A stretch of DNA of 64,000 nucleotides from Streptomyces sp. NRRL F-2580 (GCF_000720115.1 NZ_JOIR01000001.1:124001-188000); one strand, 5' to 3'; positions 1-9,993 are shown, counted from the first letter of the stretch. The notes: generated by a model not told the origin, from the sequence alone. Translations and numbers: made by a program.

Positions 1-518
1 AGGAGCACACGGTCGTCGCCCAGCTCCAGGAGCTGGTCAAGGGCCGTCCGGAGGAGCTGCCGGAGAAGATCGCCTCCATGCTCGGCAAGCTGAAGGACGC
101 CGAGAAGGAGATCGAGAAGTTCCGCGCGGAGAAGGTCCTGCAGGCCGCTGCCGGTCTCGCCGCGAACGCCCAGGACATCCGCGGCGTCGCCCTGGTCGTC
201 GGCCAGGTGGCGGACGGCATCGGCGCCGACGACCTGCGCAAGCTGGTCCTCGACGTCCGCGTCCGGATCCCCGGCGACCGTCCGACGGTCGTGGCCCTGT
301 TCACCGTGGCCAATGACCGCCCGCTGACGGTCATCGCCACCAACGAGGCGGCCCGCGAGCGCGGCCTCAAGGCCGGCGACCTGGTCCGTACGGCCGCCAA
401 GACGCTCGGTGGCGGCGGTGGCGGCAAGCCGGACGTCGCCCAGGGCGGCGGCCAGAACCCGGCCGCCATCCCGGAGGCCATCAGCGCCGTCGAGCGCCTC
501 GTCGTCGAGACGGCCTGA
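1..518 (+). CDS. alaS: Alanyl-tRNA synthetase, C-terminal part (5' end outside window)
   Basis: The reading frame is open from base 3 to the TGA at 516-518, giving about 171 C-terminal residues. They contain a charged helical stretch followed by a DHHA1-type C-terminal domain with its glycine-rich loop (GGGGGGKPD) and the ending [13 protein letters not shown], typical of bacterial alanyl-tRNA synthetase. The enzyme charges tRNA-Ala and clears mischarged Ser/Gly-tRNA-Ala. The catalytic and editing domains lie upstream of the window. ruvX starts only two bases after the stop, so the two are probably cotranscribed, as in other actinobacteria. Confidence 0.95.
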   Translation, partial: EHTVVAQLQELVKGRPEELPEKIASMLGKLKDAEKEIEKFRAEKVLQAAAGLAANAQDIRGVALVVGQVADGIGADDLRKLVLDVRVRIPGDRPTVVALFTVANDRPLTVIATNEAARERGLKAGDLVRTAAKTLGGGGGGKPDVAQGGGQNPAAIPEAISAVERLVVETA

Positions 519-520
519 CG

Positions 521-991
521 ATGACGCTGCGCCGCGGCCGCCGGCTCGCCATCGACGTCGGGGACGCCCGGATCGGGGTCGCCTCGTGCGACCCCGACGG
601 GGTGCTCGCCACTCCGGTGGAAACCGTCCCGGGCCGGGACATCCCCTTCGCCCACCGGCGGCTGCGGCAGCTCGTCGAGGAGTACGAGCCCCTCGAAGTC
701 GTGGTCGGCCTCCCCCGCTCGCTCAGCGGGCGGGAGGGGCCGGCCGCGGTCAAGGTACGCGCCTTCGCGAACGAACTGGCCAAGGGCATCAAGCCGGTGA
801 CGGTCCGTCTGGTGGACGAGCGGATGACCACGGTCACCGCCGCTCAGGGGCTGCGGGCCTCCGGGAAGAACGCGAAGAAGGGCCGGTCGGTCATCGACCA
901 GGCCGCCGCTGTGGTGATCCTTCAGAACGCTCTTGAGACCGAACGGGTATCAGGTAATCCGCCTGGTGAGTGCGTCGAAGTGGTTGTCTGA
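521..991 (+). CDS. ruvX: Holliday-junction resolvase-like / pre-16S rRNA nuclease RuvX (YqgF)
   Basis: This 156-residue protein has the YqgF RNase H-like fold signature: an N-terminal RRLAIDVGDARIGVA segment with the first acidic residue, a central EVVVGLPRSLSG, a VDERMTT segment with the second acidic residue, and an IDQAAAVVIL end with the third Asp. The family takes part in 16S rRNA 5' maturation and ribosome quality control; a Holliday-junction role was proposed earlier. Length is typical. It follows alaS by two bases and precedes mltG, the usual alaS-ruvX-mltG-aroE arrangement. Confidence 0.93.
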   Translation: MTLRRGRRLAIDVGDARIGVASCDPDGVLATPVETVPGRDIPFAHRRLRQLVEEYEPLEVVVGLPRSLSGREGPAAVKVRAFANELAKGIKPVTVRLVDERMTTVTAAQGLRASGKNAKKGRSVIDQAAAVVILQNALETERVSGNPPGECVEVVV

Positions 992-1119
992 TCGCGATAC
1001 GGTAACGTTCCGCGCGATGAGACGGCATTCGAACAGCCGTCGCCCACCGTCAAAGAGGCGGACCCGGGTGCCACGGACGACGGAGTCCGTGGCCTCCGTC
1101 TCGCGGCTCTAGGGGACCG

Positions 1120-2934
1120 ATGACTGAGTATGGCCGGGGCCGTGGCCCCGAACCCTGGCACCCCGAGGATCCCCTTTACGGGGACCAGGGGTGGACCGGG
1201 CACCAGACCCAGCAGGGCCAGGCGCCCTACGGCGGTGCCCCGCAGCAGGAGTACCCGCAGGAGCCCCAGTACCAGCAGCAGTACCCCGAGCAGTACCAGC
1301 AGTACCCGCAGCAGTACCCGGAGTACGAGCAGCAGCAGTACCAGCAGCAGTACCCCGACCAGCAGTACGCCGCGCAGCAGGAGGCCTATGCCCCGCAGCA
1401 GGCGTACGCCCCCCAGCAGCAGGTCTACGCCCCTCAGCAGCCTCAGCAGCCGCAGCCGCAGCCGCAGCCGCAGCCGCAGCCGCAGCCGCAGCCGCAGCAG
1501 CCGCAGCAGCAGCCACACCCGCAGGCCCAGCCCCAGCAGCCGGTGTACGACGACCAGGGCTGGGACACCGGCCAGGGCCAGTACGTGGCCGCGGTGCAGG
1601 CCGACCCCTACGTGGGCGCGGACCCGTACGCGCAGCAGACCGTCGCCGGCTACCCCGGCGAGGCCCCCGACCTCTACACCACGCCCGAGGCCTACCCGCC
1701 GCCGCAGCCCCCGGGCCGGCGCCACCTGGAACCGGAACCGGTCGAGGAGGAGGCGGAGGAGCCCGGGACCGGCTTCCTCGCAGGCGGCGACGACGACGGG
1801 GACGAGCCCGGCCGCCGGGGCGGCCGTTCGAAGAGCGGCAAGCCGAAGAAGCGCAGTGGCATGGCCTGCCTGATCGCGGCCGTGGTCATCCTCGGCGTGG
1901 TCGGCGGTGGCGGCTACTACGGCTACTCGTACATCAAGGCGAGGTTCGGCGCGGCCGAGGACTTCGCGGGCGAGGGCACGGACGAGCTGGTCGACGTGGA
2001 GATCCCCAAGGGCGCGCTCCTGGGGCAGATGGGCCGGATCCTCAAGGACGCCGGCGTGGTCGCCAGCGCCCAGGCCTTCGTCGACGCCGCGAACACCAAC
2101 CCCAAGGGCAAGTTGATCCAGCCCGGCATCTACCCGATGAAGAAGAAGATGTCGGGTGCCGCCGCCGTCGCGCTGATGATCGACCCCAGCAAGCTGAACG
2201 TCATCACCGTCACCGAGGGCATGCGCAACGCCAAGGTGTACGAGGCGATCGACAAGAAGCTGGGCAAGCCGGAGGGCACCACCCGCGAGATCGCCCTGCG
2301 CGATGCCAAGAACCTCGGCCTGCCGGCCTGGGCCGGCAACAACCCGAAGCTCATGGACCCGCTCGAGGGCTTCCTCTACCCGATGCGCTACGACCTCAGC
2401 AAGGACAGCACCCCCGAGTCGCTGCTCAAGCTGATGGTCAAGAACGCGAGCGACAAGTACGCGGAAGCGGGCGTCGAGAGCAAGGCCAAGGAACTCGGCC
2501 TGGACAACCCGCTCCAGGTGATCACGGTCGCCAGCCTCGTCAACGCCGAGGGCAAGAACCACGACGACTTCCGGAAGATGTCCGAGGTGGTCTACAACCG
2601 CCTGAAGAAGACCAACGACGTCACGAACCAGAAGATCGAGTTCGACTCGACGTACAACTACGCCAAGGGCCAGAGCGAGATCAACTTCAACCTCAAGGAA
2701 GCCCAGGCCTTCAACAACCCGTACAACACGCACTTCATCAAGGGACTGCCCGTCGGCCCGATCGGCAACCCCGGCCTGGACGCGCTGACCGCTACGCTCA
2801 ACCCGGATCACGGCGGGTGGATGTTCTTCGTGTCGGTCGACGGCAACACGACGACCTTCACCAAGACCTACGACGAGCACCTCAAGCTCGTCGCCGAGTT
2901 CCAGGAACGGCAGAAGCAGAAGAACGGCGGGTAG
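1120..2934 (+). CDS. mltG: Endolytic murein transglycosylase MltG with long Gln/Pro/Tyr-rich cytoplasmic N-terminus
   Basis: The 604-residue protein starts with about 205 residues rich in Gln, Pro and Tyr, then an acidic and a basic patch, one membrane helix at about 248-271, and an extracellular YceG/MltG domain. The presumed catalytic Glu is E477 in the motif SLVNAEGK; FDSTYNYA and PYNTHFIKGLPVGPIGNPG match the conserved substrate-cleft motifs. MltG cleaves nascent peptidoglycan and so helps set glycan chain ends. Streptomyces homologues usually carry such a disordered N-terminus, but its length depends on repeat number and may vary between strains. Confidence 0.93.
   Translation: MTEYGRGRGPEPWHPEDPLYGDQGWTGHQTQQGQAPYGGAPQQEYPQEPQYQQQYPEQYQQYPQQYPEYEQQQYQQQYPDQQYAAQQEAYAPQQAYAPQQQVYAPQQPQQPQPQPQPQPQPQPQPQQPQQQPHPQAQPQQPVYDDQGWDTGQGQYVAAVQADPYVGADPYAQQTVAGYPGEAPDLYTTPEAYPPPQPPGRRHLEPEPVEEEAEEPGTGFLAGGDDDGDEPGRRGGRSKSGKPKKRSGMACLIAAVVILGVVGGGGYYGYSYIKARFGAAEDFAGEGTDELVDVEIPKGALLGQMGRILKDAGVVASAQAFVDAANTNPKGKLIQPGIYPMKKKMSGAAAVALMIDPSKLNVITVTEGMRNAKVYEAIDKKLGKPEGTTREIALRDAKNLGLPAWAGNNPKLMDPLEGFLYPMRYDLSKDSTPESLLKLMVKNASDKYAEAGVESKAKELGLDNPLQVITVASLVNAEGKNHDDFRKMSEVVYNRLKKTNDVTNQKIEFDSTYNYAKGQSEINFNLKEAQAFNNPYNTHFIKGLPVGPIGNPGLDALTATLNPDHGGWMFFVSVDGNTTTFTKTYDEHLKLVAEFQERQKQKNGG
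1447..1494 (+). repeat. Microsatellite (CAGCCG)x8 inside mltG
   Basis: Eight perfect tandem copies of CAGCCG encode alternating Gln-Pro in the cytoplasmic tail of MltG. Surrounding CAG-rich codons extend the low-complexity tract. The unit is six bases, so gain or loss of copies keeps the frame and only changes tail length. Confidence 0.95.
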
Positions 2935-2940
2935 CAGGAC

Positions 2941-3765
2941 ATGTCACGGATACGGGCCGCGGTGCTGGGTTCGCCCATCGAGCACTCCCTCTCACCGGTG
3001 CTGCACCGCGCCGCCTACCAGGAGCTCGGCCTCGACGACTGGTCGTACGACCGCTTCGAGATCGACGAGGCCGCGCTCCCGGAGTTCGTCGCCGGACTCG
3101 GCCCCGAGTGGGCCGGGCTGTCGCTGACGATGCCGCTCAAGCGGGCGGTCATCCCGCTGCTGGACGGCATCAGCGACACGGCCGCGTCCGTCGAGGCGGT
3201 CAACACGGTCGTCCTCACCAAGGACGGCCGGCGCCTCGGCGACAACACCGACATCCCCGGCATCGTCGCCGCGCTCCACGAGCGCGGCGTCGAGAAGGTG
3301 TCCTCGGCCGCCGTCCTGGGCGCCGGAGCCACCGCCTCCTCGGCGCTCGCCGCGCTCTCGCGGGTCTGCTCCGGCGAGGTCACGGCGTACGTCCGCTCGC
3401 GGGCGCGCGCCGACGAGATGCGGCAGTGGGGCGAGCGGCTCGGTGTTCCCGTCCGCACGGCCGACTGGTCCGAGGCGGCCGGGGCGCTGTCCGCGCCCCT
3501 GGTCATCGCCACCACCCCGGCCGGAGCCACCGACGAACTGGCCGCCGCCGTGCCCGATGCCCCGGGCACCCTCTTCGACGTCCTGTACGACCCCTGGCCC
3601 ACGGCCCTCGCGGCCGCCTGGTCGCGGCGCGGGGGCAAGCTCCTCGGCGGCCTGGACCTCCTGGTGCACCAGGCGGTCCTCCAGGTCGAGCAGATGACGG
3701 GGCACACCCCGGGCCCGCTCGCCGCCATGAGGGCCGCCGGAGAACGGGCGCTCGCCGCCCGCTAG
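2941..3765 (+). CDS. aroE: Shikimate dehydrogenase (NADP-type family)
   Basis: The 274-residue protein reduces 3-dehydroshikimate to shikimate. It shows the substrate-binding SLSP motif (S16 and S18), a Lys (K67 in LTMPLKRA) at the catalytic lysine position, NTDIPG for substrate contact, and a nucleotide loop VLGAGATASSALAAL. The usual NVTxPxK motif reads SLTMPLK here, a variation common in actinobacteria. It begins six bases after mltG, so the two are probably in one transcript. It is separated from the rest of the aro genes by two small genes. Confidence 0.9.
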   Translation: MSRIRAAVLGSPIEHSLSPVLHRAAYQELGLDDWSYDRFEIDEAALPEFVAGLGPEWAGLSLTMPLKRAVIPLLDGISDTAASVEAVNTVVLTKDGRRLGDNTDIPGIVAALHERGVEKVSSAAVLGAGATASSALAALSRVCSGEVTAYVRSRARADEMRQWGERLGVPVRTADWSEAAGALSAPLVIATTPAGATDELAAAVPDAPGTLFDVLYDPWPTALAAAWSRRGGKLLGGLDLLVHQAVLQVEQMTGHTPGPLAAMRAAGERALAAR

Positions 3766-3797
3766 GCTTACCACCTGCGCGTATTCACAGGGGGGGC

Positions 3798-4013
3798 ATG
3801 GGCGAGTCGGGCACGGACCAGATACTGGCGTCGAAGTGGGACATCCCCTTCGTGGTGTTCGGGATGGTCCGGTTGGCGTTCGGCAACCTGCCCCTCTGGG
3901 CGAAGGCGATCGTCCTGGGGCTGGTCGGATCCCTCGCCGTGTGGACGGGGATCACCTGGCTCCGCGAGCGGCGCCGGGCCGGCCGCCTCAGCCGCAGTGA
4001 CCGAACGGGCTGA
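3798..4013 (+). CDS. Small single-pass membrane protein, unknown function
   Basis: This 71-residue reading frame is preceded by a good purine-rich ribosome binding site (AGGGGGG, 3-4 bases before the ATG). It contains one clear hydrophobic helix at about residues 33-56 (LWAKAIVLGLVGSLAVWTGI) followed by a basic tail with several Arg, which suggests the C-terminus is cytoplasmic. I do not recognise a family. It follows aroE on the same strand, and its last 26 bases overlap tail-to-tail with the SapA-like gene on the other strand. Confidence 0.6.
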   Translation: MGESGTDQILASKWDIPFVVFGMVRLAFGNLPLWAKAIVLGLVGSLAVWTGITWLRERRRAGRLSRSDRTG

Positions 4014-4431
4014 TGTACTCGTCGTACATCAGCCTGCCGCCCCAGTACTGCGTCGAGCCGTAGTACTGCACGCACTTGCCGTTGGCCCGCAGCTTCACGG
4101 GGCCCGCGTACGAGTTGAAGGCGCCCTCGTCGCGGGTGAAGTCCTCGTCGCCCTCGATCCGCAGCCCGGCGCCCACGGTGCCCTGGTTCTTGCCGCCCGT
4201 GACCACGGTGACCGCGCAGTTCTCGCCGGTCGAGGCGTTGTAGAGCAGGTGGACCGTGGCCTGCGGTCCACCGGTGGGCTGGTACCGGCCCAGTTCCTGG
4301 GACTCCTGGACGAAGAAGCCCGGGCCGCAGGCGTCGGCCGGGTTCGCGGCGGCGGACGCGGTCGTGGCCGTGCCGGTCATGGTGAGGACGGCGGCACCGG
4401 CCGTGATCAGAGCCCTGGTGATGTTGCGCAA
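3988..4431 (-). CDS. Secreted SapA-like (spore-associated protein A family) protein
   Basis: I place the start at a TTG (4431-4429) with a strong AGGGGG site just upstream, because translation from there gives an ideal signal peptide ending TTASAAA, whereas longer versions add unrelated residues. The mature part of about 120 residues has four cysteines (ACGPGF, ENCAVTV, GKCVQYYG, FGHCG) and the SYAGPVKLRANGKCV block seen in Streptomyces spore-associated protein A. The role of that family is unknown; it was found on spore surfaces. It is transcribed against the aro genes and shares a 236-base divergent promoter region with aroC. Confidence 0.75.
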   Translation of the reverse strand: MRNITRALITAGAAVLTMTGTATTASAAANPADACGPGFFVQESQELGRYQPTGGPQATVHLLYNASTGENCAVTVVTGGKNQGTVGAGLRIEGDEDFTRDEGAFNSYAGPVKLRANGKCVQYYGSTQYWGGRLMYDEYISPFGHCG

Positions 4432-4667
4432 GATTCCCCCTGTGAGCAAAAGAAAATGATCTTTCGCGAAGCGCGGATGATCCTCGCAGCGTGTCGGGAC
4501 ACCGTCAATTTCGGGCGTCGGGCCGGGAACCGGGGGGATCAGGCGTCCGACAGCTGGACCGGGGCCCGGCGAACCCGTCCGGACATGGGAGGATCGGGTG
4601 AGGCGGGTCCGGGCCGCGCACCCCGATCGCGCCGTCGCTGTACCAGGCGCGAGCATGAGGAGCATCG

Positions 4668-5852
4668 TTGAGCAGGTTGCGTTGGCTGACCGCCGGGGAG
4701 TCGCACGGACCGGCGCTGGTAGCGACGCTGGAGGGCCTTCCCGCCGGCGTCCCGGTCACCACCGAACTGGTGGCCGACCACCTGGCCCGGCGCCGGCTCG
4801 GCTATGGCCGCGGTGCCCGGATGAAGTTCGAGCAGGACGAGATCACCTTCCTGGGCGGCGTCCGGCACGGCCTGTCGCTGGGTTCTCCCGTGGCCGTCAT
4901 GGTCGGCAACAGCGAGTGGCCCAAGTGGGAGACGGTCATGTCGGCCGACCCGGTGGACCCCTCGCTGCTCAAGGACACCGGCCGCAACGCGCCGCTCACC
5001 CGCCCGCGGCCCGGCCACGCCGACCTCGCCGGCATGCAGAAGTACGGCTTCGACGAGGCCCGGCCGATCCTGGAGCGCGCCAGCGCCCGTGAGACCGCCG
5101 CCCGCGTCGCCCTCGGCGCGATCGCCCGCTCCTTCCTCAAGGAGGTCGCCGGCATCGAGATCGTCTCGCACGTGGTGGAACTGGCCGCGGCCAAGGCCCC
5201 GTACGGCGTCTACCCGACCCCGGCCGACGTCGACAGGCTCGACGCCGATCCGGTGCGCTGCCTCGACGCCGACGCGAGCAAGGCGATGGTCGCGGAGATC
5301 GACCAGGCCCACAAGGACGGCGACACCCTCGGGGGCGTCGTCGAGGTGCTCGCCTACGGCGTCCCCGTCGGCCTCGGCTCGCACGTCCACTGGGACCGCC
5401 GGCTCGACGCCCGTCTCGCCGCCGCCCTCATGGGCATCCAGGCCATCAAGGGCGTCGAGGTCGGCGACGGCTTCGAGCTCGCCCGCGTGCCCGGCTCGAA
5501 GGCCCACGACGAGATCGTCTCCACCCCGGAGGGCCTCAAGCGCACCTCCGGCCGCTCCGGAGGTACCGAGGGCGGTCTGACCACCGGCGAGCTGCTGCGC
5601 GTACGCGCCGCGATGAAGCCCATCGCGACCGTCCCGCGCGCCCTGGCGACCGTGGACGTGGCCACCGGAGAGGCGACGGTGGCCCACCACCAGCGCTCCG
5701 ACGTGTGCGCCGTGCCGGCCGCCGGCATCGTCGCCGAGGCCATGGTGGCCCTCGTCCTGGCCGACGCCGTCGTCGAGAAGTTCGGCGGCGACTCGGTCCC
5801 GGAGACCCGCCGCAACGTCCAGTCGTACCTCGACCACCTGCAGATCCGGTGA
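4668..5852 (+). CDS. aroC: Chorismate synthase
   Basis: The 394-residue enzyme converts EPSP to chorismate using reduced FMN. It opens with the family signature [13 protein letters not shown] and carries [15 protein letters not shown], the Arg-rich [10 protein letters not shown] block and [19 protein letters not shown]. The start is a TTG with GAGGAG five bases upstream; it matches the usual N-terminus, and no better in-frame start is nearby. Its TGA overlaps the GTG of aroK, so aroC-aroK-aroB-aroQ are translationally coupled. Confidence 0.95.
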   Translation: MSRLRWLTAGESHGPALVATLEGLPAGVPVTTELVADHLARRRLGYGRGARMKFEQDEITFLGGVRHGLSLGSPVAVMVGNSEWPKWETVMSADPVDPSLLKDTGRNAPLTRPRPGHADLAGMQKYGFDEARPILERASARETAARVALGAIARSFLKEVAGIEIVSHVVELAAAKAPYGVYPTPADVDRLDADPVRCLDADASKAMVAEIDQAHKDGDTLGGVVEVLAYGVPVGLGSHVHWDRRLDARLAAALMGIQAIKGVEVGDGFELARVPGSKAHDEIVSTPEGLKRTSGRSGGTEGGLTTGELLRVRAAMKPIATVPRALATVDVATGEATVAHHQRSDVCAVPAAGIVAEAMVALVLADAVVEKFGGDSVPETRRNVQSYLDHLQIR

Positions 5853-6367
5853 CGGGCGGACCACTGGTCGTCCTCGTCGGCCCCATGGGGTCCGGCAAGT
5901 CCACGGTGGGGGCGCTGCTCGCCGAGCGGCTCGGCGTCCCCTACCGGGACACCGACGCCGACATCGTCGCGGCCGAGGGACGGGAGATCTCCGACCTCTT
6001 CGTCGACGAGGGCGAGCCGTACTTCCGTGAGCTGGAACGGCAGGCGGTCGCCGCCGCCGTCGCCGAGCACACCGGAGTCCTCGCCCTCGGCGGCGGCGCC
6101 GTCCTCGACGAGGGCACCCGCGGGCTGCTTACCGGCCTGCCCGTCGCCTACCTGTCGATGGACGTCGAGGAAGCCGTACGGCGCGTGGGCCTCGGCGCCG
6201 CGCGCCCGCTGCTCGCCGTCAACCCGCGCCGCCAGTGGCGCGAGCTGATGGACGCGCGGCGCCCCCTGTACACCGAAGTCGCGCGCGTCGTGGTGACCAC
6301 CGACGACCGCACCCCCGAAGAGGTCGCCCAGGCGGTCCTCGACGCTCTGGAGTTGAAGGACGTATGA
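5849..6367 (+). CDS. aroK: Shikimate kinase
   Basis: The 172-residue protein phosphorylates shikimate at the 3-hydroxyl. It contains Walker [10 protein letters not shown] (residues 11-19), the shikimate-binding RDTDADI and [11 protein letters not shown], and the lid Arg region RRPLY. I chose the GTG that overlaps the aroC stop codon (GTGA), because the reading frame further upstream lies inside aroC and has no family similarity. The length is normal for AroK. It also overlaps aroB by four bases. Confidence 0.94.
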   Translation: MTGGPLVVLVGPMGSGKSTVGALLAERLGVPYRDTDADIVAAEGREISDLFVDEGEPYFRELERQAVAAAVAEHTGVLALGGGAVLDEGTRGLLTGLPVAYLSMDVEEAVRRVGLGAARPLLAVNPRRQWRELMDARRPLYTEVARVVVTTDDRTPEEVAQAVLDALELKDV

Positions 6368-7455
6368 CAGACCAGGTGACGCGGATCCAGGTCGGCGCCA
6401 GCGCCGGACACGACGCGTACGACGTGCTCGTCGGCCGACAGCTGCTCGGCGAGCTCGGCTCCCTGATCGGTACGAGGGCCCAGCGGGTCGCCGTGATCCA
6501 CCCCGAGGCGCTCGCCTCGACGGGTGAGGCGCTGCGCGACGACCTCGCCGAGCAGGGCTACGAGGCGGTCGCCATCCAGGTGCCGAACGCCGAGGAGGCC
6601 AAGACCATCGAGGTCGCCGCCTACTGCTGGAAGGCCCTCGGCCAGTCCGGCTTCACCCGCACCGACGTCATCGTCGGCGTCGGCGGCGGAGCCACCACGG
6701 ACCTCGCGGGCTTCGTCGCGGCCTCCTGGCTGCGCGGGGTGCGCTGGATCGCCGTACCGACCACCGTCCTCGCCATGGTGGACGCGGCCGTCGGCGGCAA
6801 GACCGGCATCAACACCGCCGAGGGCAAGAACCTGGTGGGCGCCTTCCACCCGCCGGCCGGCGTGCTGTGCGACCTCGCGGCACTGGACTCGCTGCCGGTC
6901 AACGACTACGTCAGCGGCCTCGCCGAGATCATCAAGGCCGGATTCATCTCCGACCCGAAGATCCTCGACCTGATCGAGGCGGACCCGGCCGCCGCCCGCA
7001 CGCCCGACGGCCCGCACACGGCCGAGCTCATCGTGCGCTCCATCCAGGTCAAGGCCGACGTGGTCTCCAGCGACCTCAAGGAGTCGGGCCTGCGGGAGAT
7101 CCTCAACTACGGCCACACCCTCGCGCACGCCATCGAGAAGAACGAGCGCTACAAGTGGCGGCACGGCGCGGCCGTCTCGGTCGGCATGGTCTTCGCCGCC
7201 GAACTCGGCCGGCTCGCGGGCCGGCTCGACGACGCGACCGCCGACCGGCACAAGGAGATCCTCGCCGCCGTCGGGCTGCCGCTCACCTACCGCGGCGACC
7301 AGTGGCCCAAGCTGCTCCAGACCATGCAGGTCGACAAGAAGTCCCGCGGCAACCTGCTGCGCTTCATCGTCCTCGACGGACTGGCCAAGCCGACCGTCCT
7401 GGAGGGCCCCGACCCGGCGCACCTGATCGCCGCCTACGGCGAGGTGTCGGCGTGA
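6364..7455 (+). CDS. aroB: 3-Dehydroquinate synthase
   Basis: The 363-residue NAD- and metal-dependent enzyme makes 3-dehydroquinate from DAHP. Visible motifs are the glycine-rich NAD loop [16 protein letters not shown], the [17 protein letters not shown] block, and metal ligands in [15 protein letters not shown] and [10 protein letters not shown]. The ATG overlaps the aroK stop (ATGA) and its own stop overlaps aroQ (GTGA). The longer upstream frame is a shadow of aroK. Confidence 0.95.
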   Translation: MTDQVTRIQVGASAGHDAYDVLVGRQLLGELGSLIGTRAQRVAVIHPEALASTGEALRDDLAEQGYEAVAIQVPNAEEAKTIEVAAYCWKALGQSGFTRTDVIVGVGGGATTDLAGFVAASWLRGVRWIAVPTTVLAMVDAAVGGKTGINTAEGKNLVGAFHPPAGVLCDLAALDSLPVNDYVSGLAEIIKAGFISDPKILDLIEADPAAARTPDGPHTAELIVRSIQVKADVVSSDLKESGLREILNYGHTLAHAIEKNERYKWRHGAAVSVGMVFAAELGRLAGRLDDATADRHKEILAAVGLPLTYRGDQWPKLLQTMQVDKKSRGNLLRFIVLDGLAKPTVLEGPDPAHLIAAYGEVSA

Positions 7456-7892
7456 GGCGCCCGGTGCTCGTGCTGAACGGCCCGAACCTGGGCCGGCTCG
7501 GCTCGCGCGAGCCCGACGTGTACGGGGCCACCTCGTACGCCGGACTCGTCGAGAGCTGCCGCACGCTGGGCGAGGAGCTCGGCTTCGACGTCGAGGTCCG
7601 GGAGACCAACGACGAGGGCGAGCTCGTGCGTTGGCTGCACGAGGCGGCGGACGGGAAGATCCCCGTGGTCATCAACCCGGGGGCCTTCACCCACTACTCG
7701 TACGCCATGCGGGACGCGGCCGCGCAGCGCACGGCGCCGCTGATCGAGGTGCACATCTCGAACCCGTACGCCCGCGAGGAGTTCCGGCACACCTCGGTCA
7801 TCGCGGCCGTGGCGACCGGCACGGTGGCGGGCTTCGGGATCGGTTCGTACCGGCTGGCGCTGCGCGCACTGGCGGAGGAGATCTCCGCCTGA
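7452..7892 (+). CDS. aroQ: Type II 3-dehydroquinate dehydratase
   Basis: The 146-residue enzyme dehydrates 3-dehydroquinate to 3-dehydroshikimate. It has the type II signature [19 protein letters not shown] with the catalytic Tyr, the [11 protein letters not shown] loop, the [15 protein letters not shown] segment with the catalytic His, and SVIAAVATG. Streptomyces uses this dodecameric type II form rather than the unrelated AroD. The GTG start overlaps the aroB stop. Together with aroE, aroK and aroC, most of the shikimate pathway lies within 5 kb. Confidence 0.94.
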   Translation: MRRPVLVLNGPNLGRLGSREPDVYGATSYAGLVESCRTLGEELGFDVEVRETNDEGELVRWLHEAADGKIPVVINPGAFTHYSYAMRDAAAQRTAPLIEVHISNPYAREEFRHTSVIAAVATGTVAGFGIGSYRLALRALAEEISA

Positions 7893-7984
7893 CACCCTGC
7901 CTGGCGGTGCTGGTGGACGGTCTGGCCTCCGTGGTCATATAACGTTCTCGCATCAGTCGCCGGAACGAGACGGAGTGGCAGCGG

Positions 7985-8755
7985 ATGCAGCAAGGAGTGG
8001 GGGGCGGGGGAGCGGGCTGGGGTCAGCCGGGACCGCACCCGGCGGCGCCCCCGCAGCCGCCCATAGCCCCGGCGCAGGGCTGGCCGGGCCAGGCCGGGCA
8101 CCAGCCCCCGCCGCAGCCCGGGCACCAGCCCCCGCCGCATCCGATGCCGTCCCTGTCGGAGGCCACCGGTCACATCCCGCTGCCGCCCGCGGTGGCGGGC
8201 ACCGGAGGGGCCGTCCTCGCCGTGCTCCTGATCGGTCCGGCGGGCGCGGGCAAGACCACCGTGGCCCGGCACTGGGCGAGCACCCGGTCCGTGCCGACCG
8301 CTCACGTCAGCCTCGACGACGTCCGCGAGTGGGTGTGCTCGGGCTTCGCGGACCCGCAGGCGGGCTGGAACGAGCACTCCGAGGCCCAGTACCGGCTCGC
8401 CCGCCGCACCTGCGGCTTCGCCGCACGCAACTACCTGGCGAACGGGATCTCGTGCATCCTGGACGACGCCGTCTTCCCGGACCGGCCCGTGGTCGGGCTG
8501 GGCGGCTGGAAGCGGCACGTGGGCCCCACTCTGCTGCCCGTGGTGCTGCTGCCCGGCCTGGAGATCGTGCTGGAACGCAACGCGGCCCGCTCCGGCAACC
8601 GCCGGCTTTCCGACGAGGAGGTCGCGCGGATCCACGGCCGGATGGCCGGCTGGTACGGCTCCGGCCTCCCGATCATCGACAACTCCCACCTCGACGTCGA
8701 AGGCACCGCGCGCGCCCTCGACGAGGCGCTGGCCCGGGCCCTGACAGGGCCGTAG
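7985..8755 (+). CDS. P-loop ATPase/kinase-like protein with Pro/Gly/Gln-rich N-terminus
   Basis: The 256-residue protein has a disordered leader of about 60 residues rich in Pro, Gly and Gln, then a P-loop at 84-91 (GPAGAGKT) followed by a short-chain kinase-like core with SLDDVREWVCSGF and an Arg-rich lid (LERNAARSGNRRLSDEEVARIH). It resembles the AAA_33/zeta-toxin-like group of small-molecule or nucleotide kinases, but no substrate can be inferred. It lies between aroQ and the M24 peptidase homologue and has its own AG-rich ribosome site (GGAGTGGCAGCGG). Confidence 0.75.
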   Translation: MQQGVGGGGAGWGQPGPHPAAPPQPPIAPAQGWPGQAGHQPPPQPGHQPPPHPMPSLSEATGHIPLPPAVAGTGGAVLAVLLIGPAGAGKTTVARHWASTRSVPTAHVSLDDVREWVCSGFADPQAGWNEHSEAQYRLARRTCGFAARNYLANGISCILDDAVFPDRPVVGLGGWKRHVGPTLLPVVLLPGLEIVLERNAARSGNRRLSDEEVARIHGRMAGWYGSGLPIIDNSHLDVEGTARALDEALARALTGP

Positions 8756-8827
8756 GCCCGCCCGTCCACGCCCCGTCCGGACGCGCTCACCAGGCCGGAT
8801 CCGTGGCACGCTCGTACGCTCGAAGAC

Positions 8828-9934
8828 ATGTCAGACGTGTACGCCGCCCGCCGGGGCCTGCTTCGCGACCGATGCGCCGCCGCGGGAAACGCCGCCGCAC
8901 TGATCACGCGTCCGGCGAACGTCCGCTACCTCTCCGGGGCGTCCCCGCTCGGTGCCGTACTGCTGGTCGGGCCCACCGATGACGTGCTGTTCTGCGCCGG
9001 CGCGCCCACCGGGGAGGCCGACGAGGGGCGGCTCGACGAGCAGCTCAGGGTCTCCGTGCTGGGGAACCCCGGCGCCGACCCGGCCGTCGCGGCCGCCGAC
9101 ATGGCCGCCGGAGTACGGGCCGACTCGCTCGCCGTGGAGGAACACCACATCACGGTCGGCCGGCACCGCGCCCTGCGCTCGGTGGCGCCCAAGCTGCGCC
9201 TCGCCGACCTGGGCACCGCGGTGGAGCAGCAGCGCCTCGTCAAGGACGAGGAGGAGATCGCCTGCCTGCGGATCGCCGCCGAGATCGCCGACCAGGCGCT
9301 CGGCGAGCTGCTGGAGTCCATCCTCGTCGGGCGCACCGAACGGCACCTGGCCCTGGAGCTGGAGCGGCGGCTCGTCGACCACGGGGCGGACGGCCCGGCC
9401 TTCCCGACCTCCGTCGGCACCGGCCCGCACTCGGGCCGCTCCCGCCACCGGCCCTCCGACCGACGGGTGGAGGAGGGCGACTTCCTCTCGGTCTGCCTCG
9501 GCGCCAACTACCGCGGCTACCGCTGCGAGATCGGCCGGACCTTCGTGATCGGCACCAGCCCCGCGGACTGGCAGATCGCGCTGTACGACCTCGTGTTCAC
9601 CGCCCAGCGCGCCGGCCGCGAGGCCCTGCTGCCCGGTGCGGCGTACCGGGACGTGGACCATGCCGCACGCTCCGTCCTGGACTCCGCGGGCCACGCGGAA
9701 GCCCTCGCTCCGTCGACCGGACACGGCGTGGGCCTCGAAATCGACGAGGACCCGCAGCTTGCACCTACGGCAATGGGTAAACTGGACGCTTGCGTGCCGG
9801 TCACCGTCGAACCGGGGGTTCACCTCCCGGGCCGGGGAGGTGTCCGGATCGATGACACGCTCGTCGTACGCCCCGAGGCGGACGGCGGTCCAGAGCTACT
9901 CACCATTACGACCAAGGAGCTGCTCGCGCTCTAG
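8828..9934 (+). CDS. M24 family (Xaa-Pro peptidase-like) protein with altered metal ligands
   Basis: The 368-residue protein has the two-domain layout of prolidase/aminopeptidase P: a creatinase-like N-domain to about residue 140 and a pita-bread M24 domain after it. [10 protein letters not shown] (H299) and [11 protein letters not shown] (E328) are intact. The two Asp ligands expected eleven residues apart are instead C223 (SVCLGA) and E234 (CEIGRT), and the last Glu is Asp (GVRIDD). Peptidase activity is therefore uncertain. It sits directly upstream of efp, the common actinobacterial arrangement. Confidence 0.85.
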   Translation: MSDVYAARRGLLRDRCAAAGNAAALITRPANVRYLSGASPLGAVLLVGPTDDVLFCAGAPTGEADEGRLDEQLRVSVLGNPGADPAVAAADMAAGVRADSLAVEEHHITVGRHRALRSVAPKLRLADLGTAVEQQRLVKDEEEIACLRIAAEIADQALGELLESILVGRTERHLALELERRLVDHGADGPAFPTSVGTGPHSGRSRHRPSDRRVEEGDFLSVCLGANYRGYRCEIGRTFVIGTSPADWQIALYDLVFTAQRAGREALLPGAAYRDVDHAARSVLDSAGHAEALAPSTGHGVGLEIDEDPQLAPTAMGKLDACVPVTVEPGVHLPGRGGVRIDDTLVVRPEADGGPELLTITTKELLAL

Positions 9935-9993
9935 CCCGCTCTGCCGGGCTGTGCGCGCACCCGTGGTCTTCCAGTGCAGGAGATTCCGCAACC

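Noticed and set aside
1447..1500. CRISPR-like tandem repeats
   Set aside because: The short units have no spacers; this is a coding microsatellite. No CRISPR array was seen anywhere in the window.
922..2880. Long minus-strand frame over mltG
   Set aside because: Its Leu/Arg repeats are the antisense of the Gln/Pro microsatellite.
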